DNA of 64,000 nucleotides from Thecamonas trahens ATCC 50062. Its lineage: Eukaryota; Apusozoa; Apusomonadida; Apusomonadidae. This document shows, one piece after another, positions 38,989-47,040 of this stretch (its first letter is position 1; each line of letters opens with the position of its first letter). The notes beneath the pieces are model-generated. The model searched no databases. It saw nothing but the letters and a program-made list of their open reading frames with translations, and was not told the DNA's origin. Location: assembly GCF_000142905.1 (NCBI RefSeq), contig NW_013657670.1, forward strand, positions 1 through 64,000. Direction: 5' to 3'. Made by a program: the position numbers and the translations under genes.

Positions 38989-39252
38989 CTAGCTCTGTTG
39001 TTGGCGTTCCAAGCGTTTGAGGTGGTAGTTGATGGTGGGCCCGTGGGTCTTCATCTTGCGCTCGACCGAGCCGACACAGGCCATGAGGGCCAACTGGGCT
39101 TGCCTACACCTCGCAGAGGAAAGCTCATTGCTCTCATAGCATGCCATGAGGGCGAGGAGCTCAGACGAGCACTCCATGGTCGAGGCAGACTTGGCAACAC
39201 GGAGCTTGAACGGCTTGGTCTTCTTGTGCAGCTTGAGCCGTCCGCGAACCAT
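38989..39252 (-). CDS. CHCH protein, mitochondrial ribosomal protein mS37 (CHCHD1) like
   Basis: The 87-residue protein begins MVRGRLKLHKKTKPFKLRVAKS. It has a twin CX9C coiled-coil-helix module: CSSELLALMAC, ten residues, then CRQAQLALMAC, followed by a basic tail (YHLKRLERQQQS). The N-terminal basic stretch and the EC.EL..LMACY..NE...ARC pattern resemble mS37/CHCHD1, a small-subunit mitoribosomal protein. Proteins with twin CX9C are oxidised by Mia40 in the intermembrane space. An in-frame upstream Met at 39402 would add 50 residues, but these cross a region of short direct repeats and are less likely coding. Confidence 0.8.
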   Translation of the reverse strand: MVRGRLKLHKKTKPFKLRVAKSASTMECSSELLALMACYESNELSSARCRQAQLALMACVGSVERKMKTHGPTINYHLKRLERQQQS

Positions 39253-39637
39253 GGCTTTTGTTGGTTTGCCGAGTCGAGAGTATCGAGTGCGGGAGGCGTT
39301 GTCTTGAGGGGAGTGTTCGACCGGATGATCGTACTCGCCTGATCGTACTTGCTTGCTCGACCGTACGATCGTACTCGCCTTTGTGAGCGTGCTCAATGTC
39401 ATCGCTGTGCAAGTGTGAATTGTGTGGCGGCGTTGGCCATGGCTTGCTTCAGCTGCTTGTTCAGCGTCTGTTTCTTTGCTTGTTGTCTTGCTAGCCACGG
39501 CCGAGAGCGAGAAAGACGCACATACATGGGATGGGGGGTTTACGATGCGAGTCACCAAAGTAGGGGAAGAAGAGAGCACGGTGCAGAGGCAGAGATGAGA
39601 AGCGTGTGCGTGTGTGAGAGAGACAACAACGCCCAGA
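39253..39637. other. Intergenic region with GATCGTACTCGCCT repeats
   Basis: Two exact copies of GATCGTACTCGCCT lie at 39327-39340 and 39367-39380, with a partial copy (GATCGTACTTGC) and a palindromic CGTACGATCGTAC between them. They sit 75-130 bp upstream of the mS37-like start and could be regulatory. The rest shows nothing. Confidence 0.5.
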
Positions 39638-40652
39638 TCAGTAGCGGCGTTGGCTCCAGCCGCCGCGCGAGCCGCCACGGCCACGACCACGGCCGCCACC
39701 GCGACCGCGGCCACCGCCAAAGCGCGAGCCGCCGCGCCCGCCACCAAAGCGGGAGCCACCACGGCCGCGACCGCCACGGCCGCCGCGACCACGGCCGCCA
39801 CCGGCGCGCTTGGCCTTGGACTTGGGCTTCTTGGGGCCTGCGGGCTTGGGCAGGAAGCGCGAGAGCGGGAGGAGCTTCTGGGTGTCGACATACACCTTGA
39901 AGCCCGACTTGAACGAGTCAGCCTGGACGCCCTGCGCTGTCTTGACGGTAAACATGACCGAGTTAATGGCGCCGAGCACGTCGTCGATCTTGCCCACCAG
40001 CGCGTTGTTGTCAGAGTACACCATGGCGTTAAAGTAGGGGATCATGGTGTTGGTCGACTTGAACACAAGGTCGCCCTCGCACGGATGCACAAACTCACCC
40101 AGCTCTGCACTCGTACATGTTCGTCCGCCCTGGTAGTGAGTACACCGCCTGCTCACACGCCCCTGCTCGCGTCAAGGTGGATGGGCCGCCGGGATGGCAC
40201 TCGCCAGAGGGAGTGGGCGACTGGCCGAGCCCCCCGCACTCTTTGACAAACGCTACCGACCGCAATACACCACCGACAAAGCCCACACTAAAGACAAGGG
40301 AGCATGACGATATAGACTACACCCATGTAGATTATGGAGAGCATGGTACTTGTATTCGCCACGTAGGATCAGGCGGAAGACCGACGAGGCCCACCGCAAG
40401 AATATCCCTCGCCTCGGCCCGACGCACACACACCCGCTCGGCGACTCGGGGCCAACCCAGGGGGCGGGGATGGAGATGGGAGGGGGGGGGGGGAAGGGGG
40501 AGGGGGAGGGGGAGATCAGAGAAAGACGTACCAGCAACAGCCTCCGGAGGGCCCGAGTTGTAGCCACCGCCGCCACGGCCACCGCCATACGAGCGTCCAC
40601 CGCCGCGTCCACCGCGTCCGCCACGAGAGCCGCCGCGAGACCGCCACGACAT
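39638..40652 (-). CDS. GAR1: H/ACA snoRNP subunit GAR1
   Basis: Two exons on the minus strand: 40652-40532 and 40104-39638, with a 427-bp intron (GTACGTC ... GTGCAG) in phase 1, giving 195 residues. Exon 1 encodes the N-terminal GAR domain ([12 protein letters not shown].. to [14 protein letters not shown]). Exon 2 encodes the Gar1/Naf1 beta-barrel ([65 protein letters not shown]) and a C-terminal GAR domain of RGG/FGGGRG repeats ending SQRRY. GAR1 binds the Cbf5/dyskerin catalytic subunit of H/ACA pseudouridylation RNPs in the nucleolus. Order and length match the family. Confidence 0.96.
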
Positions 40653-40767
40653 TATCAGAGAGGAGTATATACCTCTTCCAATGTCTGTCACCAGTATTAA
40701 TCGTTTGTTCACCCAACCACGCTCTCGCCATGATCCGAGCCACGCGCAAAGCCACACGTGCCTCAGC

Positions 40768-41637
40768 TTAGGGGGTACCGGCAGCGGCGGCTGCGAGAGC
40801 GGCAGCGCGCGCGGCGTGTAGCTCGGCAAGCGTGCCGGAAGCTGTGGCTGCATCGACGGTGGCGCGCCAGGCTTCAGACGAGACGCACGTCGCGATGTGG
40901 CCGCACACCGGACACGAGTCCTTGCATTGCTGCGAAGATGCACAGCTCGCACCGCAGGCGAGGCCCTCGGAGCACTGGTTGTACACGCAGTGCCGGCACG
41001 ACGGCGGATTCGACGCGCACTCGCCCGACGAGATGCACACCTGGCCACACGATGCGTTGTGCGCGCAGTGGTACGCCACGCACGACGGGCACGTCTCGGA
41101 TGCCTCACACTCGCCCGACGACGAGCAAATGGTGCCGCAGACCGGGAGTGCTGGCGGTGGCGGCGGCGGCGGAGACGATCCGGGCACGCAGCCCTTGGCC
41201 CAGTCCGAGTGGCAGGCACAACAAGTGATCGAGGTACCCGGAACGGCAGCACATGGCGCGCCAGGCTCGTTGTCGACCACGCACGCGCCATCAAAGCCGC
41301 CGCAGAAGCTCCCGCAAAGCGGATCCGGATTGACACACTGGCGGGTCACGTTGTTGCACGTTGTGCACGGGTTGCCTCCTCCGCCGACTCGGCAATCAGC
41401 ATCAATCACGCATCCAGCACCACACACTGGCTCGCAACGACCAGATCGTCCACATAGAGCACACGGATTGTCAAAGCGGTCGCCAGCGGTGCAATCTCCC
41501 GAGCTCGTGCACTCACTCCCGCACCAGTGGGTAGGCGACGAGAGCGAGGAGGAGGAGGAGGAGGTGGAGGAGGAGGGGACGACGATAACGACGACGACGA
41601 TGATGACAGCGAGGAAGAGTGAGAGTAAGACGTGCAT
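40768..41637 (-). CDS. Cysteine-rich secreted or surface protein
   Basis: The 289-residue product starts with MHVLLSLFLAVIIVVVVIVV, a signal peptide or anchor, then a Ser/Thr stretch. The body has about 38 Cys in repeated units of the form CG..C.SSG.C......C..C....C (for example CGTICSSSGECEASETCPSC, CGQVCISSGECASNPPSC), broken by a Pro-8 linker near the middle. The C terminus is Ala-rich and helical. The pattern suggests small disulphide-bonded EGF/WAP-like knots, but no named domain is certain. It is likely extracellular. Confidence 0.7.
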   Translation of the reverse strand: MHVLLSLFLAVIIVVVVIVVPSSSTSSSSSSLSSPTHWCGSECTSSGDCTAGDRFDNPCALCGRSGRCEPVCGAGCVIDADCRVGGGGNPCTTCNNVTRQCVNPDPLCGSFCGGFDGACVVDNEPGAPCAAVPGTSITCCACHSDWAKGCVPGSSPPPPPPPALPVCGTICSSSGECEASETCPSCVAYHCAHNASCGQVCISSGECASNPPSCRHCVYNQCSEGLACGASCASSQQCKDSCPVCGHIATCVSSEAWRATVDAATASGTLAELHAARAAALAAAAAGTP

Positions 41638-41768
41638 GGCAGTCACAGGTTGGGGGAAGGGGAGAGGTGCTGGGTGTTGGTAGCAGAGGCCAATGACGAC
41701 GACGACGATGACGACGACGACGAAGGAAACGAGGACGACGACGACGAGGACGACGACGACAACGAGGC
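41560..41768 (+). repeat. GAC/GAG-type trinucleotide-rich tracts
   Basis: Imperfect (GAC)n/(GAG)n tracts, separated by a more mixed stretch around 41637-41695. The first part codes the Ser/Val-rich N terminus of the Cys-rich protein on the minus strand; the second (about 41695-41768) lies in the divergent promoter region between that gene and the JmjC gene. Confidence 0.85.
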
Positions 41769-41818
41769 ACGCGTGCGGTGACCCCTTCCCTTCCCCTCCC
41801 CACCCCACTCCCCCACTC

Positions 41819-42922
41819 ATGGACACGCCACCCCCTCGACCCATATCGATATACCACACAACCATATCTCCTGTCGATCACGAGCAACATGTGGCTGACG
41901 GCGTGCCGTATGTCGTCCGCGGCGGGGTGAGCTGCTGGCCAGCCGTGGCCGATGCAGACGGCGGCAGACGATGGACGGCAGACTCGCTGCTGAGCCTTGT
42001 TGATGACCCGGAGGTGACGGTCCGTGTACGATCTGCTGCTGCGGAGAGAGGCAAGTCTCTCCTTGCTGGCGATGAGTGGCTCGGCAAGCCTGTGGCCATG
42101 TCCTTTGCCACCTACGTCACAAGCCACTGGGCGGTCAACGACAGCTCGGTCTATCTCGCCTCGCTGCCCATCGTCAAGTACTTTCCGGCGCTTATGGAGA
42201 CGTACGTAGTGCCACCGCCGGCGGCGAGCCAAGGCAAGGCCGGCAATCTCTGGCTCGGCAGTGCAGGGCAGATCACGCCGGTCCACTACGACTTCTCCAC
42301 CCGCGAGCCCGGCATGGACGGCCTCCACGCCGTCGTCGCTGGCACCAAGATCTTCCGCCTCTTTGACCCAGCCGCCAACCTCGGGCGCATTCCACGCCGT
42401 CGCTCGTGGTGGCGCTGGCACCAGGGCGCCATCGACGTGCTCGACCCGGATCTGGACACCCACCCGGGCTTTGCCGAAGCTGCCTGGGACGATGTCGAGC
42501 TCGCCGCAGGCGACATGCTCTTCATTCCCAAGCTCTGGTGGCATCACGTTCGCACCACTACGCCTGCTGCCGCCGTCAACTTTTGGTTCCAGTCGCGTGC
42601 CTCGGAGGAGCTCAAGCTTACCGTCCATCGCCTCGTCATGGAGGAGCATCTCGCCTCCGCCGCCGCCATGGTCGTGCCCCGCGACCGCCTCGCCAACATA
42701 GTTGCCTTTTACGCCAAGTCGGCTCCGCCGACCGGCGACGCCCTCGATCGCTACCTTGCTGCGCCTGCCCGCGTCATGGCCCTCGACGCCTTTCTCGACA
42801 TCTTTGCCGCCATCGGCGCCGACCGCGCCGGCGCCGAGGCCGATCCAGACCTTGCCGCCCGCCTCCGTGCCCACGTCGCTACCTGGATCGACGCGCATCT
42901 GAGCGCACACCTGCTGCAGTGA
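41819..42922 (+). CDS. JmjC-domain 2-oxoglutarate/Fe(II) oxygenase
   Basis: The product is 367 residues from the ATG at 41819. The region resembles cupin_8/JmjC enzymes: VADGVPYVVRGGVSCWPA near the start, NLWLGSAGQITPVHYDF with the metal-binding HxD (His156, Asp158), GTKIFRLFDP, LAAGDMLFIPKLWWHHVR with the distal His at 242/243, and AVNFWF. Family members include FIH-like asparaginyl hydroxylases, JMJD5/7 and tRNA wybutosine-pathway TYW5 hydroxylases; substrate cannot be fixed here. The last about 110 residues are helical. No targeting signal is obvious. Confidence 0.88.
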   Translation: MDTPPPRPISIYHTTISPVDHEQHVADGVPYVVRGGVSCWPAVADADGGRRWTADSLLSLVDDPEVTVRVRSAAAERGKSLLAGDEWLGKPVAMSFATYVTSHWAVNDSSVYLASLPIVKYFPALMETYVVPPPAASQGKAGNLWLGSAGQITPVHYDFSTREPGMDGLHAVVAGTKIFRLFDPAANLGRIPRRRSWWRWHQGAIDVLDPDLDTHPGFAEAAWDDVELAAGDMLFIPKLWWHHVRTTTPAAAVNFWFQSRASEELKLTVHRLVMEEHLASAAAMVVPRDRLANIVAFYAKSAPPTGDALDRYLAAPARVMALDAFLDIFAAIGADRAGAEADPDLAARLRAHVATWIDAHLSAHLLQ

Positions 42923-43027
42923 GCCTCTCTTCGATCGTGCCTGATCCCGCCAGCCTCCTCCCGCTTTCCAGTGCACTAATGAAATACTGAACTCGTGCCG
43001 TTTGCCTAAAGGAAATGCTATTGCATT

Positions 43028-43099
43028 GATTGCGTGGTCTAGTGGTATGATACACCGTTTGGATCGGTGTGGTCCCAGGTCCGATTCCTGGCGCAGTCC
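43028..43099 (+). tRNA. tRNA-Pro (anticodon UGG)
   Basis: A full cloverleaf of 72 nt can be drawn. The acceptor stem GATTGCG pairs with CGCAGTC (one G-U); the D-arm contains GTCTAGTGGTATGAT; the anticodon stem CACCG/CGGTG encloses loop TTTGGAT with anticodon TGG; the T-stem CCAGG/CCTGG encloses TCCGATT. The discriminator base is C. There is no intron. The anticodon reads CCA and other Pro codons by wobble. Confidence 0.95.
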
Positions 43100-43102
43100 G
43101 TA

Positions 43103-43110
43103 TTTTTTTT
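43103..43110 (+). terminator. Pol III oligo-T terminator of tRNA-Pro
   Basis: A run of eight T residues starts four bases after the mature tRNA 3' end, as expected for RNA polymerase III termination. Confidence 0.85.
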
Positions 43111-43349
43111 ACCCCATTTCAGACCCTCGGCTGTAGCCCCACTGTGTGCGGACAGGTACATGGTGGCTTGTGCCACCACAGATAAGCTGTTGACTACCTT
43201 CTATGGTGTTGTCTACGCTGATGGGTTGGATGCCTCCAGCCTGTGTTCAAATTGGAGGTGTATATTTTTTTTTCACCCCCCCTCTCTCCCCCACAACCTT
43301 CTATTCCGTCCCTCTTCCCCTCAGCCCTCCCGCACCACCTGTCTCACTC
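43111..43349. other. Region between tRNA-Pro and the selenoprotein gene
   Basis: A B-box-like TGTTCAAATTG (about 43243-43253) is flanked by CCTCCA/TGGAGG pairing and followed by a second T run (43265-43273), suggesting a second Pol III unit or a decayed tRNA. No complete cloverleaf could be drawn. The last 75 bp are C/CT-rich and lead to the ATG at 43350. Confidence 0.4.
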
Positions 43350-44384
43350 ATGTCGTCGAGAGACAGGCTCAAGGCGGAGCTCCTTGAGCTCCGACGGCAG
43401 GCAGCGCGTCGCGGACTCAGCCTCGCCTTGCCCACATCAACTGGACGAAGCGGAATGGTGGCTGCCTCCAACAATGCCGGCGCAGATGAGCACATCCGGG
43501 TGGCGGCTCTCCGCGAGCTCATGGACGGGCCGACCGTGGTGGCGATGCTGGAGCGGGAGAACGAGCTGCGGCTGAGCACCAGAGTGCAAGAGCTGTATGC
43601 TGCGGCTGAGCGGCGGTCCGACACGGATTGGATGGAGGTGACTCTGGAGCTGCAGAAGCAGGTGGCGACCGAGTTTGGTTACGGGCCTGATCATGATCGG
43701 CATGACGATGTGCTGGTTGTTCTTCGCCGCGCTGCTGCGATCTATCCCGAACTTCCAGAGACGGCCGCCATTCCACTGTATGTCAAGCACAACCGCGCGG
43801 GTGAGGGCCGAGTCGTTGCTGGCGAGGCCATCGTTGACGTGCCGCTCCTGCCACTGGCCGACGGCGAGATCGGGTGTCGCACGTCACTCACTGCTCTGCT
43901 GGCCGGGGCTGGCGAGCGGCCGCTGGTGGTCATTGCCGGCTCGTACTCGTGACCGCCCATCCGCGGCATGGTTCCTATGCTGCATGAAATGTACGACGGC
44001 CTGCGTGTTGAGCACGGCGAGGCTGCGCCGGCGTGGGCCTTTATCTACGTCGAGGAGGCGCACGCTCTTGACGAATGGCCGATCTCGTCGTCGCGCTACC
44101 ACCCGACTGGCGAGGTAGTGGCGGTGGCACAGGCCAAGACGGTGGACGACCGTGCAGAGGCCGCCACCCACTTTGCCGACCTGTACCAGCTCCGGCTGCC
44201 CGTCTTTCTCGACACGCTCGACAACGAGTTCCAGACCACGTACGGCGCGTGGCCGCTGCGGTTCTATGTCTTTGAGGCATCTACCCTGGGCTACAAGGCC
44301 ATGCCTGCCGAGTGTACGTACTCGATCTCTGACCTGTGGGCCGCCGCCTCGGCAGCGTGCACCCGCACGGCCAGCGCCCGCTAG
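43350..44384 (+). CDS. Iodothyronine-deiodinase-like selenoprotein (in-frame UGA = Sec)
   Basis: Two open segments in the same frame, 43350-43949 and 43953-44384, are separated only by TGA at 43950-43952. Read as selenocysteine the product is 344 residues with Sec at 201. The context GSYS-U-PP matches the deiodinase active-site pattern GSC(T/S)-U-PP. Downstream deiodinase blocks follow in order: WAFIYVEEAHALDEWPIS, DDRAEAATHFADL, LPVFLDTLDNEFQTTYGAWPLRFYVFE and LGYKA. A SECIS-type hairpin occurs in the 3' UTR. Vertebrate deiodinases remove iodine from thyroid hormones; in protists the substrate is unknown and a general thioredoxin-fold reductive dehalogenase or redox role is inferred. The N-terminal 190 residues lack the usual membrane helix and begin with a coiled-coil-like MSSRDRLKAELLELRRQAARR. 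The start is the first ATG after a C-rich tract. Confidence 0.9.
43950..43952 (+). other. UGA codon decoded as selenocysteine
   Basis: TGA sits between TCG and CCG in a frame open on both sides for 600 and 432 nt. It occupies the position of the catalytic Sec in deiodinases (GSYS-U-PP). Conservation of the family on both sides argues against a true stop. Confidence 0.88.
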
Positions 44385-44409
44385 GCCCTGCGCACCAGCA
44401 GGCTGCGCT

Positions 44410-44486
44410 CGTCGCCACATGACGCCTCTGTCCTCAACCGCAACGCTCTGTTGCGGCGGACATCGAGGCCGACTCCTCTCGCGACG
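44410..44486 (+). promoter_or_regulatory. SECIS element (type II-like) in the 3' UTR
   Basis: The hairpin contains all expected parts. Helix I is CGTCGC (44410-44415) with GCGACG (44481-44486). After an internal loop, the quartet strands are ATGA (44419-44422) and GA (44471-44472). Helix II pairs GCCTC with GAGGC and TGTCC with GGACA, with a 2-nt bulge. The apical part has unpaired TC-AA (AA at 44436-44437) and then an extra mini-helix CCGCAAC/GTTGCGG closed by GCTCT. The AA in a bulge plus an extra apical stem is the type II form. It starts 26 nt after the stop codon and about 460 nt after the UGA, and directs Sec insertion through SBP2/EFsec. Confidence 0.9.
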
Positions 44487-44498
44487 TGCTTGACCAAG

Positions 44499-45488
44499 TC
44501 AGCTCCGCTTCTTAAACCGACCGCGCTTTCCGGCAAACTTCTTCTGGCCGCTTGGCTTTGACGACGACGGCTTGGCCGGCCCATCGGGGGCGTTGGGCTT
44601 GGCGCCGGCGTCCGCGTCAGGAGCCTTGCGGGCGAGCTCGTCAAAGTCGACGAACGACTGGTTGTCCGGGATAAAGTCGCCAAGGAGAAAGGCAGCGGCG
44701 TAGACCCAGGCGGCGAGGACAGTCAGGACGGCCTGGACCGAAATGAGGTAGTAGGCGAGCGGCGCGCCGGCGGTGGTCCCCACCAGCAGCCAGAACGGGA
44801 TCCGGAGCTGCAGCAGAAGCACCTCGAGCTCGTCCTCGGCGGCGTAGTACACGCATACGAGGCGCCAGGCGACGGCCCATGCCGCGGCGGTGGCGGCAGG
44901 TGCCAGGCCGAGGATCCAGTAGAGGGCGATGGCGACGAGACCAGATCCGACCGCAAGCAAACGGGCTGAGCTGGCCGGAAATGAGGCAACCATGGTAAAG
45001 ATGGCCCACGAAGCCAGGGCAGCAAGCGCCTCTGGCGACCACCAAAAGAGAAGCGGTGGCGAGAAGAGGAGCACGCCGACAAAGACGACGCCGATCTTGT
45101 GGGACATCTCGCGGGAGGATGACGAGGTCGCGTCCGACTTGCGGAGCATGTGCTGGGCGACAAAGACGGCGACGATTTCGATGACGAGAACAGCACCTCC
45201 CAACCAAGCCCTCAAGCCCATCGAGGTCGCCGCCCATGATGTGGCCACAATGACCACAGCAATGCCCGCTAGAATGCTCCTGGCCATAAAATCCTGTCCG
45301 CGGACAAAGGCCTCGTCCTTGCCAGCCAGCTCTTCCTCGCTAGGCCCGGGCATGTTGTAGATGGCCCTCAGCACCCATGCGCCACCCAGACTCACTCCCA
45401 ATGCCAGCGCAATACTGAAGAACTTCCACAGCCCATACACCCCGCATGAGAAGACAACCAGTACCAGAGCCACCCGCTCCCACCGCAT
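44499..45488 (-). CDS. Multi-pass membrane protein of unknown function
   Basis: The product is 329 residues from the ATG at 45488 (MRWERVALVLVVFSCGVYGLWKFF). About eight to nine hydrophobic helices are visible, the first two near the N terminus. Two stretches carry aromatic/Pro motifs (LLFSPPLLFWWSPEALAAL and LYWILGLAPAATAAAW). The C-terminal 50 residues are soluble and basic, ending KKFAGKRGRFKKRS, which may face the cytosol and resemble ER-retention or RNA-binding tails. Not recognised as a known transporter family. Its stop lies only 13 bp beyond the SECIS hairpin of the convergent selenoprotein gene. Confidence 0.75.
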   Translation of the reverse strand: MRWERVALVLVVFSCGVYGLWKFFSIALALGVSLGGAWVLRAIYNMPGPSEEELAGKDEAFVRGQDFMARSILAGIAVVIVATSWAATSMGLRAWLGGAVLVIEIVAVFVAQHMLRKSDATSSSSREMSHKIGVVFVGVLLFSPPLLFWWSPEALAALASWAIFTMVASFPASSARLLAVGSGLVAIALYWILGLAPAATAAAWAVAWRLVCVYYAAEDELEVLLLQLRIPFWLLVGTTAGAPLAYYLISVQAVLTVLAAWVYAAAFLLGDFIPDNQSFVDFDELARKAPDADAGAKPNAPDGPAKPSSSKPSGQKKFAGKRGRFKKRS

Positions 45489-45940
45489 CCTCGCTTCGCT
45501 TCGCCTCGCTTCGCCTCGCCTCGCCTCGCTCTGCCGAGTGGAGTGGTCCTGTCTGCAACCCCCCCCCCCCCCCCCCCCCTTCCCCCCCCTCCCCGCCACA
45601 CCGCCCAGCTGCACACAGCTAATACCTACAATATCACAGGCGATCGGTCGATGTGATGGTACTCCAAACCTATCTCCAGCCACAGTCCTCACGCCCATCA
45701 TACCCATCACTCTCACTCTCATCGCCTGCCGCATGAGATGCTCCTATCGCTCTTGCCAAGGCCGACGCCACATCACCCCCCCCCCCCTCCCTCCCCCCTC
45801 CCTCCTCCTCCCCCTCCTCCCCGGCTCTCATCAATCACGATCAAATCTCCCCTCTTTTCTTGCCCTGCAGCACACTCTCTCTGCCTCGGCTTATGACCAC
45901 ACCGCCAACAGCACAGCACCTCTCTCCCACCTCTCTCCCC
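45489..45940. other. Divergent promoter region with C tracts
   Basis: Contains CGCTTCGCCTCGC-type short repeats (45492-45532), a 21-nt C run at 45559-45579 and a second C-rich stretch with CTCCCTCC at 45776-45820. No gene is seen; frames give low complexity. Confidence 0.7.
45559..45579 (+). repeat. Poly-C homopolymer tract (21 nt)
   Basis: A 21-base C run preceded by AA and followed by TTCCCCCCC. A tract with the same AA-C21-T flank is found at 58419-58439. Confidence 0.95.
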
Positions 45941-47025
45941 ATGTCCACCCTTCCCTCCACCCCGGACCCAGCCAACCCCCTCAAGGTCATCATTGACACC
46001 GAGTACGTCATGTCTTTGGCCATCGTCCTTTCCCTTCATCTCATCCCACGCGCATACCACGTGACTCACGCCGACACGCACGGCCTCCCCACCGCAGCCC
46101 GGGCGTTGATGACTCGATGGCTCTCGCCCTCGCTCTTGCCTCGCCCTCGCTTGAAGTCGTTGGTGTGACCATTGTCATGGACAATCACTCGGATGTGCAT
46201 CTGCTGGCGGCAAATGCTGCCAAGGTCATGGCTCTCTGCGGACGGAGAGACATCCCCATCTACGTCGGCGCGGAGCACCCGCTGGCGGAAGAGTACCACG
46301 GCCATTCCGGCATCCACGTCCACGGACAGAATGGACTCGGTGGCACCGAGCTTGACATGACCGATGCCATTGTGCCGAGCTCGGAGATGACTGCTGCCGA
46401 GTATCTTGTGCACGCCACCGCCGGAGGCGACATCTCGCTCATCGCCCTCGGCCCGCTCACCAACGTGGCTCTGGCTATCCAGGCCGATCCCGAGTTTGCA
46501 GCCCGCATCCCGGTCTTCTCGCTCATGGGTGGGACGGTCGACGGCGTTGGCAATGCCTCACCGTCGGGCGAGGCCAACTTTATCAACGATCCCGAGGCTG
46601 CCGCCATCGTCTTCGACGCCCCGTTCCCGGCCGTCATCATGGCTGGCCTCAACGCCACCCGCCAGGTCCCACTCTCGGACTCCTTCCGGGCCGCTATCAA
46701 GGCCACGGGCTCACCCGTCGCAGACTTTGCCCACGCTGCTTCAGCCGGCTACATCGCCGCCCTTGCCGAGTGGAATGCTCTCTCCTACGTCCACGACTCT
46801 ACCGCTGTTATGGCCCTCGTTCGCCCGGACATCTTCACCTCGAAGCTCGTCGCCGTCCGCGTCGAGACCAAGGGCGAGATCACTCGCGGTACCTCGGTCG
46901 CCGACTTTTCCGGCATTCACTGGCCAGGCGCTCGCAAGAACGTCCACGTCCTCATGACTGTCGACACCCAGGCGTATTACGACCACTACGTCGCCCGCAT
47001 CGCCACCTACGCCGCGCACTCGTAG
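45941..47025 (+). CDS. Inosine-uridine preferring nucleoside hydrolase (IUNH)
   Basis: Two exons, 45941-46002 and 46098-47025, flank a 95-bp intron (GTACGTCATG ... CCGCAG, phase 2). The splice recreates IIDTDPGVDDSMALALALAS, the Ca2+-binding signature of nucleoside hydrolases (Asp19, Asp21, Asp25 and Asp26), which neither unspliced frame contains. Other family blocks are LEVVGVTIV, IPIYVGAEHPL, ISLIALGPLTNVALAI, FSLMGGTV and EANFINDPEAA. YVHDSTAVMAL near the end carries the last Ca2+-ligand Asp. The 329-residue size is usual. The enzyme hydrolyses ribonucleosides to base and ribose for purine/pyrimidine salvage. No signal peptide is seen, so it is cytosolic. Confidence 0.93.
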
Positions 47026-47040
47026 CGTAGCGCGCTCGCT

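Noticed and set aside
39253-39402. 50-residue N-terminal extension of the mS37-like protein
   Set aside because: The added sequence derives from GATCGTACTCGCCT direct repeats and looks non-coding; kept only as an alternative start.
43950-43952. Genuine stop codon splitting two genes, or a sequencing error for TGC/TGG
   Set aside because: Family similarity continues in the same frame on both sides, UGA falls at the family's Sec position, and a complete SECIS follows. A Cys codon error would not explain the SECIS.
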